Shown: positions 16,244 through 23,691, counted from the first letter of the stretch. The stretch: 46,539 nucleotides of DNA from Deltaproteobacteria bacterium (GCA_020346465.1 CP070783.1:1577193-1623731), one strand, 5' to 3'. Notes: generated by a model from the letters alone, not told the origin. Numbers and translations: made by a program.

Positions 16244-16306
16244 GGGGCTGCCTCTCCCGTCCTCCCGGGGGAATTTACTAAAATTACCATGATTGTCGAG
16301 TATTTG

Positions 16307-16324
16307 CCTATCGAAAGGGATAGG
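16307..16324. promoter_or_regulatory. Inverted repeat CCTATC-N6-GATAGG between divergent genes
   Basis: A perfect 6-bp inverted repeat with a 6-bp spacer sits in the 177-bp divergent gap, 64 bases upstream of the Nramp ATG and 97 bases before the small + strand gene. It is a candidate operator; the binding protein is unknown. Confidence 0.35.
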
Positions 16325-16351
16325 GTGCCTGGCATCCCCCGGACTCGGTGA

Positions 16352-16357
16352 TATAAT
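16352..16357 (+). promoter_or_regulatory. -10 element TATAAT
   Basis: A perfect -10 hexamer 64 bases before the ATG of the 62-residue protein. The -35 side is weak (TGGCAT with a 16-base spacer). Confidence 0.45.
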
Positions 16358-16420
16358 AAGCTGTCATCCCGAGCGCAGTCGCGAAGCAGTCAATGGAATC
16401 GCGGGAAGAGGAGGTGCCCC

Positions 16421-16609
16421 ATGGAACTCCTTCTGACCAACTTGGAAATCCGGGCGCTCAAGGAAACCCTCGAGGCGGAGATCGCGGACCTGCAGATGGA
16501 GATCGCCGCTGCGCGGGACCAGAGGGTCCGGGAGGACATGATCACGACGAAGGAACTCCTCCTGTCGGTCCTGGAGAAGCTGCCCGCCCCCGTCCTGGAA
16601 GTCGCGTAG
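16421..16609 (+). CDS. Small acidic helical protein (62 aa)
   Basis: Starts MELLLTNLEIRALKETLEAEI and ends LPAPVLEVA. It is almost entirely charged amphipathic helix with Leu/Ile at heptad-like positions, so a two-helix coiled hairpin is likely. A strong AGAGGAGG ribosome site precedes ATG 16421, and a TATAAT lies upstream. I have the impression of a recurrent family of small uncharacterised proteins with this pattern, but I cannot name it. It is expressed away from the Nramp gene and towards the end of the CDF gene. Confidence 0.72.
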   Translation: MELLLTNLEIRALKETLEAEIADLQMEIAAARDQRVREDMITTKELLLSVLEKLPAPVLEVA

Positions 16610-16629
16610 GGAGGCGCGGTCCCGGATCG

Positions 16630-17604
16630 TCAGTGCGAATGGCCCGGCAGGCCGTCGTGCCTGTGGGGCGGCATGCGGTGACGGGCGGCCCCCGATGCGT
16701 GCGCCGGGTCCACGTGGATCGTGGCGTCCGACAGGTACCGGAGACGGTGGAGCAACTGGTGGCGGACCTCCGTCGCGATGGCGTGCCCGTCGCTTACCGA
16801 CCGGTCTCCGGCCACGGCGAGGTTGACCTCCGCGTACATCCGGTGGCCCGCCCACCGGACCCGCACGTCCGACACCTCCACGACGCCTTGCACGGAAGAG
16901 GCGGCATCCCGGATCTCGCCGACCGCGCGGGGGTCTGCCCCGTCCAGTAGCCTCAGGAAGATCTCCTTCCCCGTTACCCACACGATCCTGAGAATGAGCG
17001 CGGTGATCAGCAGTCCGACCGCAGGGTCCGCGAGAGGATAGCCCAGCCAGACTCCCCCCGCCCCCAGGAGCACCGCCAGGCTCGTCAGCGCGTCGGCATG
17101 GGCGTGCCGGCCATCCGCCACGAGCGCGGCGCTTCCGATCTCCTTCCCGACGCGGACCCGGTACAATGCCACGGCCTCGTTGCCGAGAAAGCCGACCGCC
17201 GCGGCCGCTGCGACCGCCCACAGGTGGCGGACCGGGACGGGGCGCAGGAACCGGAGGAACGCCTCCGTCCCGGCCGCGATGGCGCTCGCCAGGATGATGC
17301 CGACCACGAGGACGCCCGCCAGGTCCTCCACGCGGCCGTACCCGTAGGTGAACCGGTCATCGGGGCTCTTGCGGGCGAGCCGGAAGGCGATCCACAGGGG
17401 GATGGCGGTTGCGGCGTCTCCCAGGTTGTGGACCGTGTCCGCAAGGAGCCCGACGCTGCCCGTGAAGACGACGGCGACCGCCTGGCAGGCGGCCGTCGCG
17501 AGCAGGGCGGCGAACGACCACCGGACGGCCCGGATCCCCTTGGTGGTCGTCGTCCCGACGGGATCGGGGAGGGCAGGGTTATGGCGGTGCAAATGACTGC
17601 GCAT
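16630..17604 (-). CDS. Cation diffusion facilitator (CDF) metal exporter
   Basis: A 324-residue CDF with six membrane spans. Transport-site motifs are TVHNLGDAATAIPLW in helix 2 (His and Asp) and ADGRHAHADALTSLAV in helix 5. A C-terminal cytoplasmic domain (about residues 215-310) has HRMYAEVNLAV and TIHVDP. His-rich ends (MRSHLHRHNPALPD, and MPPHRHDGLPGHSH at the C-terminus) are typical of Zn/Co/Ni handling. It uses a proton gradient to export divalent metal. ATG 17604 is chosen because the His-rich leader starts there; an upstream start would add 22 residues without a better ribosome site. It is the last gene of a run fed by a sigma-54 promoter at 19.4 kb, 75 bases after the outer-membrane protein gene. 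Confidence 0.9.
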   Translation of the reverse strand: MRSHLHRHNPALPDPVGTTTTKGIRAVRWSFAALLATAACQAVAVVFTGSVGLLADTVHNLGDAATAIPLWIAFRLARKSPDDRFTYGYGRVEDLAGVLVVGIILASAIAAGTEAFLRFLRPVPVRHLWAVAAAAAVGFLGNEAVALYRVRVGKEIGSAALVADGRHAHADALTSLAVLLGAGGVWLGYPLADPAVGLLITALILRIVWVTGKEIFLRLLDGADPRAVGEIRDAASSVQGVVEVSDVRVRWAGHRMYAEVNLAVAGDRSVSDGHAIATEVRHQLLHRLRYLSDATIHVDPAHASGAARHRMPPHRHDGLPGHSH

Positions 17605-17679
17605 GCTCGTTCGATTCTCGATAGTAAGGGAAGTACAGGAAGAAGGCGATCGGGTCAACCACTTCCGCAACGGGGGGGA

Positions 17680-18513
17680 TCAGAACCGGTAAGCGATGCC
17701 CGCGTAGCCGGAATGGGAGGTGAAGGGTCCGAGGTCGCCTTCGTTCCGGGCGTAAGCGTACCCCGCCTGAAAGGCAAGGGAGGGGGTCCAGTCGATTCCC
17801 GCCGAAACCGATACGGCGTTACGATCAACGGTATCGCGAACCACCTCGCCCCCGAATGCGCTGGAATACCGGCGTCCCTTTCCCATGCCGGAGGGAAGAG
17901 GGGTCGTTGTGTTCACGGTCCGGAAGGAGTCTCCGTGGGAGAATTCGTAGCCGATCTCGGTGAATGCTCCTTTTCTCCAAAGGACTCCGAAGAATATCCC
18001 GACGGCGTGCTCCGTATACGAATAAACCTCCTCGTTTGCCCGGCTGTCGGTGTAGACGTAATACTGGCCCGAATACAGGTTGGTCCGGATCTGCTCCCGG
18101 AGGCGGATCTTCCCCCCGAAGGAAACGGCCGACTGGTCCGTGTCCTTCACGGCTTTCCCCTGGACAAAGGGAGAGACGGACACCGTGAGCCACCACCGGG
18201 GAAAGAAGACGAATCCCGGTTCGGCCGTGAGCGCAGCGTAGGAGAGGTCGGTCACATCGAGAGAGACCGCGCCTTCCACCATGGCGGTGGCGGCCCAGTC
18301 GTACCGTGATTCGCCGTCCGGAGCCCGGAGAAAGGCGGCGTAGCCGCCCAGTTGGACGTCGCTTTGCGCTCCGTCCACCGCCCGGTTCACGTTGCTGTCG
18401 AATCCAAGCGTCGCCCCGACTTCGGGTTCTGCCAGGGCGGGGAAGGACCAGAGCAGAAACCATCCGGCAAGGAAGACCGCTCTTTGTCGTGGCGACAAGG
18501 CCTTCTCACGCAT
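17680..18513 (-). CDS. Putative outer-membrane beta-barrel protein
   Basis: A 277-residue protein with a signal peptide (MREKALSPRQRAVFLAGWFL, cleavage near ALA-EPE). The mature part consists of alternating hydrophobic/aromatic strands (for example GGYAAFLRAPDGESRYDWAA, YSGQYYVYTDSRANEEVYSY, AVGIFFGVLWRKGAFTEIGY) and ends in SGYAGIAYRF; a terminal Phe is the barrel-assembly signal. GGAGGAG lies 7 bases before the ATG. No named family recognised; the general look is of an 8-12-stranded barrel. It follows two exported proteins and precedes a CDF exporter. Confidence 0.72.
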   Translation of the reverse strand: MREKALSPRQRAVFLAGWFLLWSFPALAEPEVGATLGFDSNVNRAVDGAQSDVQLGGYAAFLRAPDGESRYDWAATAMVEGAVSLDVTDLSYAALTAEPGFVFFPRWWLTVSVSPFVQGKAVKDTDQSAVSFGGKIRLREQIRTNLYSGQYYVYTDSRANEEVYSYTEHAVGIFFGVLWRKGAFTEIGYEFSHGDSFRTVNTTTPLPSGMGKGRRYSSAFGGEVVRDTVDRNAVSVSAGIDWTPSLAFQAGYAYARNEGDLGPFTSHSGYAGIAYRF

Positions 18514-18528
18514 AGGATTCTCCTCCGG

Positions 18529-19080
18529 TCACCTGCGCCCGCCCCTGCCGCCTCGGCCTGACGGCATTGCGCCCGGGCCGCCCATCGGGGAACCCGTTCC
18601 CCTGCCCGTGCCCATCCTTCTTCCCGGCGAACCTTTCCACAGGGGGATGCCGCTGCCGTCGCGAAAGGCGATCGATTCCCCGGACTTCAAGAGCTCCATC
18701 TCCTGCGCGATCACGTAGAGATTTCCATCGTTGCCAAGGGACTTGGACCCGCGGACCTTCACTTCCGTGCCGTCCGGGAGATCGACCTTCAGGTCGCTCC
18801 ACATCCATGGCGGGCAGGCGAGCACCGTATACGTATCTCTCTCCGACACCAGGCGGAAGCGGACGGGGCCGCGCTCCGGTCGCGCAAGGCTGGATGCCTT
18901 CCCGCGCACCTCCCCGATCGTGTTGGGGTCGAACCCGCCGGGGTAGCGGATGCCGCTGTCCGGCAGCACCGCGTCCCGTTCCTGCGCGTGCGCGGACGCC
19001 CCGAACGGAAGCGTGCACCCCGCCCAGACGGCCAGAAGGAGCAGGGCGGCCCATGCCGCCCTGCCGGTTCCGGTGCGCAA
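18529..19080 (-). CDS. Exported hypothetical protein with Gly/Arg-rich tail
   Basis: About 183 residues from a TTG start at 19080. A signal peptide runs through AAWAALLLLAVWAGCTLPFG, with cleavage near AHA-QER or possible lipidation at its Cys. The mature domain contains YPGGFDPNTIGEVRGKASSL and VDLPDGTEVKVRGSKSLGNDGNLYVIAQEMEL, a small beta-rich, OB-like pattern. The C-terminus is low-complexity Gly/Arg/Met ending in GRGGRGGRR. The ribosome site AGAGG overlaps the stop codon of the upstream small gene, so translation is probably coupled. The start codon is uncertain. Confidence 0.65.
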   Translation of the reverse strand: MRTGTGRAAWAALLLLAVWAGCTLPFGASAHAQERDAVLPDSGIRYPGGFDPNTIGEVRGKASSLARPERGPVRFRLVSERDTYTVLACPPWMWSDLKVDLPDGTEVKVRGSKSLGNDGNLYVIAQEMELLKSGESIAFRDGSGIPLWKGSPGRRMGTGRGTGSPMGGPGAMPSGRGGRGGRR

Positions 19081-19084
19081 TATC

Positions 19085-19396
19085 TTACCTCTGGGACGGG
19101 GCACCGTATCCCGTCCCGTCCTCCGGACGCACACCCATGTTCCCCGTGCCATCTCCCGGGCCATAGGTCTTCCCCTTCTTCTGCATTCTTCCCGTGCCTT
19201 CCTTGGCGGGGTCAAGGCAGGACCCGTCGCGCAGGCGCTCCCGGTTCCACATATGGTTCCTGGACCTGGTGTGGGTCTGGAGGCTTTGCCCCTTTGCGCC
19301 GCCCCTTCCCGCCGAAACGGTGGTCGCGGTCATCGGCAGAGCCATCGCCGCGGCAAGGGCTCCCGCAAGGATCACCGTACCGATCCTCTTCTTCAT
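19085..19396 (-). CDS. Small exported hypothetical protein (103 aa)
   Basis: Starts MKKRIGTVILAGALAAAMAL with a clear signal peptide cleaved near VSA-GRG. The mature part of about 73 residues is basic and Gly-rich, with GRMQKKGKTYGPGDGTGNMG, and has one Cys in RDGSCLDPAKEG. AAAGGAGG (19405-19412) precedes ATG 19396, and a sigma-54 promoter lies 45-61 bases upstream. It is the first gene of the regulated run. No family recognised; a metal- or stress-linked periplasmic role is inference from the promoter and neighbours. Confidence 0.72.
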   Translation of the reverse strand: MKKRIGTVILAGALAAAMALPMTATTVSAGRGGAKGQSLQTHTRSRNHMWNRERLRDGSCLDPAKEGTGRMQKKGKTYGPGDGTGNMGVRPEDGTGYGAPSQR

Positions 19397-19440
19397 CTTC
19401 CGTTCCTCCTTTCCGGGGGTTGTTGCTCACCCCGGTAAGG

Positions 19441-19457
19441 AGCAAAGGGGATGCCAA
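19441..19457 (-). promoter_or_regulatory. Sigma-54 (-24/-12) promoter
   Basis: On the - strand TTGGCATCCCCTTTGCT has the -24 TTGGCAT and -12 TTGCT elements with exactly ten bases between the invariant GG and GC. A start site near 19430 would give a 34-base leader to the ATG at 19396. The gene immediately upstream encodes a sigma-54 activator. Confidence 0.82.
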
Positions 19458-19532
19458 AGGATAGTCGTTCCCTAACTGCTCGATGTACATAGGCTCTCTC
19501 TGCTGGTCCGGGGAAGACGGGCAGGGTTCGGC

Positions 19533-19566
19533 TGCAAACCGTGCACCCCCGGCGCGCAGTTTCTGC
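19533..19566. promoter_or_regulatory. Two tandem imperfect palindromes: candidate enhancer sites
   Basis: TGCAAACCGTGCA (19533-19545) and GCAGTTTCTGC (19556-19566) are palindromic half-site pairs with centres 22 bp apart (two helical turns). They lie about 109 and 131 bp upstream of the predicted sigma-54 start site, the usual place for activator binding. They sit between the promoter and the end of the response regulator gene. Confidence 0.5.
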
Positions 19567-19576
19567 ACTTCCCGCC

Positions 19577-20905
19577 TCACAGTCCGTACTCCTTGATCCG
19601 GTACTGCAGGGTTCGAAGGGAGATGCCCAGGATCTTGGCGGCCTTCTTCCGGTTTCCCCCGACGCCGGCGAGGACCTTTTGGATCGTTTCCCTTTCCGTT
19701 TCCCGGAGCACCCCCTCTCCTGGTTCCCTTGCTTCCGCCGAAAGTTCCAGGTTCAGGTGCCTCGAACCGATCTCCCCGCCGGAGAGGATCACCGCGCGCT
19801 CGATCACGTTCTGCAGTTCGCGGATGTTTCCCGGCCAGCCGTATCCCTGGAGGGCCGACCTCGCCTCGGCGGAAATCCCGGTGATCTTCTTCCCGAACGA
19901 CGATGCGTACCGGTCTACGAAATATTCCGCAAGCGAAAGAATCGTGTCGGGCCGCTCCGTGAGCGGGGGGAGGGCGATCGGGAAGACGTTCAGACGGTAG
20001 AACAGGTCCTCCCGGAACCGGCCGGATGATACTTCGGCCCGTATGTCCCTGTTGGTTGCGGAGATGATCCTGACATCGACCGGTACGGGCCTTGTCCCCC
20101 CCACCCGCTCGAACTCCTTCTCCTGGAGCACCCGGAGCAGCTTCACCTGAACGGCCGGCGGGATCTCCCCGATCTCGTCAAGGAGCAGGGTCCCCCCCTC
20201 GGCAAGTTCGAATCTGCCCTTTCGCGCGGCGACGGCCCCGGTGAAGGCTCCCCGCTCGTGTCCGAACAGCTCGCTTTCCAGGAGTGTCTCCGCAAGCGAG
20301 GCGCAGTGCACGGCCACGAAGGGCCCCTCCCTTCGGGGGCTGATCTGGTGGATCACCCGGGCGACGAGTTCCTTTCCGGTTCCGCTCGGGCCGGTGATCA
20401 GGACGGTGGCGGGCGTGGGGGCGACCTCCCGTACCATCCGGTGCACCGCTTCCATCTTCCTCCCGAGGAAGATCATCTCCGCGGGGGGATACCGCTTCCC
20501 GAGTTCCTCCGAAAGGAAGGAGATTTTCGCTTCCGCGTCGGCCTCCTTGAACACCCGGCGGACGACGTGGCGGAGTTCGTCCGGGCTCTGGAACGGTTTC
20601 GTCAGGTAATCGGAAGCACCGGCCTTCATGGCCTCGACAGCATTGCCGATCGAGCCGAAGGCCGTGATGATGACCCACCGGGCATCCGGCCTGACGCTCT
20701 TCCCCTCGCGCATGAGGTCCAGCCCGGAACGGTCGGGCATCCTGAGGTCGGTTACCACGAGATCGAACTCCGCGCCCGAAAGGGCGCCCAGGGCTTCCCT
20801 GCAGCTTCCCGCCTCCGTCACCCGGTGCCCCTCTTCCCTGAGCACGGTGCAGAGAAAGGAGCGCATCAGTTCGTCGTCGTCCACGACCAGGACGGTCTTA
20901 GGCAT
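19577..20905 (-). CDS. Sigma-54-dependent response regulator (NtrC/ZraR type)
   Basis: A 442-residue activator. The receiver domain (1-120) has phospho-acceptor Asp53 in VVTDLRMP and Lys103 in LTKPF. The AAA+ domain has Walker A GPSGTGKE (172-179), the sigma-54-contacting loop GAFTGA (219-224) and DEIGE. A Fis-type helix-turn-helix ends the protein (GGNRKKAAKILGISLRTLQYRIKEYGL). All key residues are present. GGGAGGAG precedes ATG 20905, and the kinase gene upstream overlaps it by 8 bases. The probable target is the sigma-54 promoter about 120 bases downstream of its stop codon. Confidence 0.95.
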   Translation of the reverse strand: MPKTVLVVDDDELMRSFLCTVLREEGHRVTEAGSCREALGALSGAEFDLVVTDLRMPDRSGLDLMREGKSVRPDARWVIITAFGSIGNAVEAMKAGASDYLTKPFQSPDELRHVVRRVFKEADAEAKISFLSEELGKRYPPAEMIFLGRKMEAVHRMVREVAPTPATVLITGPSGTGKELVARVIHQISPRREGPFVAVHCASLAETLLESELFGHERGAFTGAVAARKGRFELAEGGTLLLDEIGEIPPAVQVKLLRVLQEKEFERVGGTRPVPVDVRIISATNRDIRAEVSSGRFREDLFYRLNVFPIALPPLTERPDTILSLAEYFVDRYASSFGKKITGISAEARSALQGYGWPGNIRELQNVIERAVILSGGEIGSRHLNLELSAEAREPGEGVLRETERETIQKVLAGVGGNRKKAAKILGISLRTLQYRIKEYGL

Positions 20906-22166
20906 GACCGGCTCCTCCCGCCGAGGGGAGATGGATCGAAAGGATCGCCCCCTTTCCCTCTTTCCGATTGGACAGCTCGATGGTTCCCCCCATTCCCTCC
21001 ACCACTTTTCTGGAATAGGCAAGGCCCAGCCCCGTCCCGTCCGTTTTCGTCGTGTGGAACGGCGTGAACAGCCGGGCCCGGTCCGGCTCCGGGATTCCGG
21101 GTCCTTCGTCCTCGATCCGGATGGCGATCCGGCGGTCTTCCTCCCCGACGGTGATTCGGAGAACGCCCCCGTCACGCATCGACTCCACCGCGTTCCGGAT
21201 GCCGTTCGCAAGGACCCTGCGCATCTTCTCCCGGTCCGCCCGCGCGCGGATCCCGGGGGGGATGGAAAGCTCCACGCTGCCGCCCCACCGGGATGCGTCG
21301 GTTTCCAGTGCTTCGCGGACCAGCGGGGCGACGTCGACGGGACGCGATTCGTACGTCTCTTCCCGGGAGAAGATCAGGAGGTCGTTCACGAGGGATTCGA
21401 TCCGTCCGATTCCGCGAAGCGCGGGGGAGACTGGCCCGTTGTGGTCACCGGGCGCCCTCTTCTTCTCCTCGTCCAGCTGGACGAACCCCTTGATACCGCC
21501 CAGCGCATTGCGGATCTCGTGGGCGAGCGAGGCCGTCATCTGTCCGATGAGGGAGAGGCGTTCCCGCCTCTCCACCTCGACGGCGAGTCGGAGCTGGCGG
21601 GCAAACAACCTCTCCAGGACAATCCCGGCCGCCCACAGCAGGGCGAGCACGCCGGCAACCGTCCACCACATCGTCCGTGCGTCGGACAGGATCCGGTCCG
21701 CAGCGGCCGTGTGAAGGACGATCCGGAGAAGTTCGGGGGTGCCGTCGGGGCGGTGCAGGATGTAATTGTACTCGTAGGCGGGAAGACCGGTGCCGAGGGT
21801 CACCCTCCGCCCGAAGCCCGCGCCCGAGTGGAGCCAGCGTCCCAGTCCCTCTTCGGGCAGGATTGCCCCTGCCATCCGGGGGTTGGTATGGAAGAGGATC
21901 GTTCCGTCCCCCCCTGCGATCAGCGCGTACGCCACGACACGGTCCGACAGGATCTCCCGGATCTCCCCGGCCGACCCCTTCCCGCTCGCACGCAGCGCGT
22001 TTTCCGCGGACGAGGAAAGCGCCAGCGCGGTGCTTTCGAGCGAGAGGACGGCCAGAGAGCGGGCGTTGCGGGTGTTCCGGTAGGTGACGTAGAGTACGGA
22101 CCCGGTGGAGGAGAGCAGGACCAGGAGAAGAACGGCTCGCACGGCGATCGGGAGGGCGGGTCTCAT
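20898..22166 (-). CDS. Sensor histidine kinase, partner of the sigma-54 regulator
   Basis: A 422-residue kinase with two membrane helices (about 8-28 and 166-186) flanking a periplasmic sensor of roughly 135 residues, which includes LIAGGDGTILFHTNPRMAGA, a PAS-like strand pattern. The H-box is SLAHEIRN (His216). ATPase motifs are NGIRNAVESM (N box), DEGPGIPEPD (G1), FTPFHTTKTDGTGLGLAYSRKVVEGMGG (F/G2). There is no HAMP domain. ATG 22166 overlaps the stop codon of threonine ammonia-lyase (ATGA). The layout resembles ZraS-type kinases, but the ligand is unknown. Confidence 0.93.
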   Translation of the reverse strand: MRPALPIAVRAVLLLVLLSSTGSVLYVTYRNTRNARSLAVLSLESTALALSSSAENALRASGKGSAGEIREILSDRVVAYALIAGGDGTILFHTNPRMAGAILPEEGLGRWLHSGAGFGRRVTLGTGLPAYEYNYILHRPDGTPELLRIVLHTAAADRILSDARTMWWTVAGVLALLWAAGIVLERLFARQLRLAVEVERRERLSLIGQMTASLAHEIRNALGGIKGFVQLDEEKKRAPGDHNGPVSPALRGIGRIESLVNDLLIFSREETYESRPVDVAPLVREALETDASRWGGSVELSIPPGIRARADREKMRRVLANGIRNAVESMRDGGVLRITVGEEDRRIAIRIEDEGPGIPEPDRARLFTPFHTTKTDGTGLGLAYSRKVVEGMGGTIELSNRKEGKGAILSIHLPSAGGAGHA

Positions 22167-23395
22167 GGGAGAGGGCGCTCCGTGGCTCCGCTCGTGGACC
22201 GGAATCCCAGATCGTCGAGCCGGGCGCAGAGCTCCTCCCCGTGGGCGCGGTCGCGCGTCTCGAGGAGCAGCACGACGGTCGAGCACCCCGGCGGGCAGTC
22301 GGGAGAGAGACGGTCGTGCTCGATGCTGATCACGTTCGACCGTTCCCGGGCCACGGCGGCGAGCAGAGCAGCGAGGGAACCGGGCCGGTCCGGGATGAGG
22401 AACCGCAGGCGGATCAGCCTCCCCGACCGGAACAGCCCTCTCTCGGTGATCCGGGACAGGAAGTGGACGTCGATGTTCCCTCCCGACAGCACCATCACGG
22501 CGGGAAAACGCTTCGGCGGGCGCTTGTAGAGCAGCGCCGCCAGGGGGGCTGCCCCGGCGCCTTCCAGCGTGGTCTTCATCTCCTCGAGGGCGTACAGGAT
22601 CGCCGCGGCGATTTCCTCGTCGTCCACGACGACGACGTCGTCGACCCACCGTTTCGCAGCCTCGAAGGTCCGCTCGCTCAAGGATGCCACCGCGATGCCG
22701 TCCGCGATCGTGCGCGCCTCCGGGCACCCGACGGGCCGTCCCGCCGCAAGAGACGGGAGAAGCGACGAGGCCCCTTGCGCCTGGACCGCGACGAGTTCCG
22801 CATCCGGATACGTCTCCTTCACCGCGGCCCCGATCCCGGCCAGGAGGCCCCCGCCGCCCACGGGAACGTAGACCGTCCCGGGGAAGCCGATCTCCTCGAC
22901 GAGTTCGATCCCCAGCGTCCCTTGTCCCGCGATCACCATCGGGTCGTCGAACGGATGGATCATCTCGAGGCCGGACTCTCCGGCCAGGGAGGCGGCGTGC
23001 TCCGCCGCGTCGTCGAAGGTCTCCCCGTGGTGGATGATGCGTGCGTTCCCCCCCCCTTCGCGCTTCGCGGCGGCCGACTTGGACACGGGGGCCCACACCG
23101 GCATCACGAGGGTCGCGGGGATTCCCGCCTCCTTCGCGGCGCGGGCGACGCCGCGGGCATGGTTCCCCGCACTCGCCGCGATGACGCCGGGCACCCGGGC
23201 GCGGTCGAGGGAAAGCACCTTGTTGGCGGCGCCCCGGATCTTGAACGACCCGGTTGTCTGGAGATTTTCCAGCTTCGACAGGACCCTCCCGCCTGCCCGC
23301 TCGGACAGCGGGGTCTCCTCGACCAGCGGGGTGGCGTACGCAAGCCGGTAGACCAGCTCCTTTGCCGCGATCACGTCCTTTCGCCCGAAGTCCAC
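22163..23395 (-). CDS. ilvA: Threonine ammonia-lyase (catabolic type with ACT domain)
   Basis: A 410-residue PLP enzyme of the tryptophan-synthase-beta fold. Lys52 in TTGSFKIRGA binds PLP, ASAGNHARGVARAA is the substrate loop and VPVGGGGLLAGIGAAVKE is the phosphate-binding Gly loop. Residues about 330-410 form a single ACT domain (LRFLIPDRPGSLAALLAAVA). It deaminates threonine to 2-oxobutanoate for isoleucine synthesis or catabolism. The start is GTG 23395 with GGGAGGG. Its stop overlaps the sensor kinase start, which ties an amino-acid enzyme to a two-component system. Confidence 0.92.
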   Translation of the reverse strand: MDFGRKDVIAAKELVYRLAYATPLVEETPLSERAGGRVLSKLENLQTTGSFKIRGAANKVLSLDRARVPGVIAASAGNHARGVARAAKEAGIPATLVMPVWAPVSKSAAAKREGGGNARIIHHGETFDDAAEHAASLAGESGLEMIHPFDDPMVIAGQGTLGIELVEEIGFPGTVYVPVGGGGLLAGIGAAVKETYPDAELVAVQAQGASSLLPSLAAGRPVGCPEARTIADGIAVASLSERTFEAAKRWVDDVVVVDDEEIAAAILYALEEMKTTLEGAGAAPLAALLYKRPPKRFPAVMVLSGGNIDVHFLSRITERGLFRSGRLIRLRFLIPDRPGSLAALLAAVARERSNVISIEHDRLSPDCPPGCSTVVLLLETRDRAHGEELCARLDDLGFRSTSGATERPLP

Positions 23396-23442
23396 GGGAC
23401 CCTCCCGGCTTCAGTCTACCAACGCGCGGGGGACGCATCCAG

Positions 23443-23467
23443 CAGGCCTTGCCGGCCCTGTTTTTTT
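23443..23467 (+). terminator. Terminator-like hairpin on the + strand
   Basis: CAGGCC pairs with GG(C)CCTG, with one bulged C, around a 5-nt loop (23443-23460), then seven T (23461-23467). No + strand gene ends here, so it would stop only an antisense transcript of ilvA. Confidence 0.35.
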
Positions 23468-23492
23468 GATGGCGGCCGGAGCGCCGAAGAGA

Positions 23493-23498
23493 TATACT
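23493..23498 (+). promoter_or_regulatory. -10 element TATACT of the candidate small RNA
   Basis: A near-consensus -10 whose predicted start, 7 bases downstream, falls on G23505, the first base of the long closing stem. The -35 side is weak. Confidence 0.45.
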
Positions 23499-23504
23499 GA
23501 ATTT

Positions 23505-23660
23505 GCGGATCTGGGGATTGAGCCGGCGAACAGGTCGGCTCGGAAATCCGCCGCGCGGCGCAGAGCCTCCCCTCGAGTAGGGGAGAGAAAAAACGACCCT
23601 GCGATCCGGCGGAACGCACTTCCTGCCTTGAGCAAGCGGGACACCGACCCAGATCCGCAT
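23505..23660 (+). ncRNA. Candidate structured RNA with 6S-like architecture
   Basis: The spacer between the dehydrogenase and ilvA genes folds as nested stems: a perfect 11-bp closing stem (23505-23515 with 23648-23658), a 7-bp stem (23547-23553 with 23607-23613), a 5-bp stem (23559-23563 with 23599-23603) and a 7-bp apical hairpin (23567-23573 with 23579-23585). The 5' side of the large internal bubble has a hairpin GAGCCG/CGGCTC (23520-23541), and the 3' side has CCTGC/GCGGG (23622-23640), which includes a pair that is G-U only in the + strand RNA. Length of about 155 nt and the closing stem/bubble/apical arm order are like 6S RNA. No sequence signature of 6S was verified. Confidence 0.45.
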
Positions 23661-23691
23661 CTGCTTGTCCGGACCTTCGATCGATCGTTCC

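Noticed and set aside
16330-16346. Sigma-54-like CTGGCATCCCCCGGACT ahead of the 62-residue protein
   Set aside because: The -12 GC is missing at the required 10-base spacing; a TATAAT explains the promoter better.
23567-23587. 7-bp hairpin CTCCCCT/AGGGGAG as an intrinsic terminator
   Set aside because: It is followed by A residues, not T, on the + strand, and on the - strand the T-run precedes the hairpin. It fits better as the apical arm of the candidate RNA.
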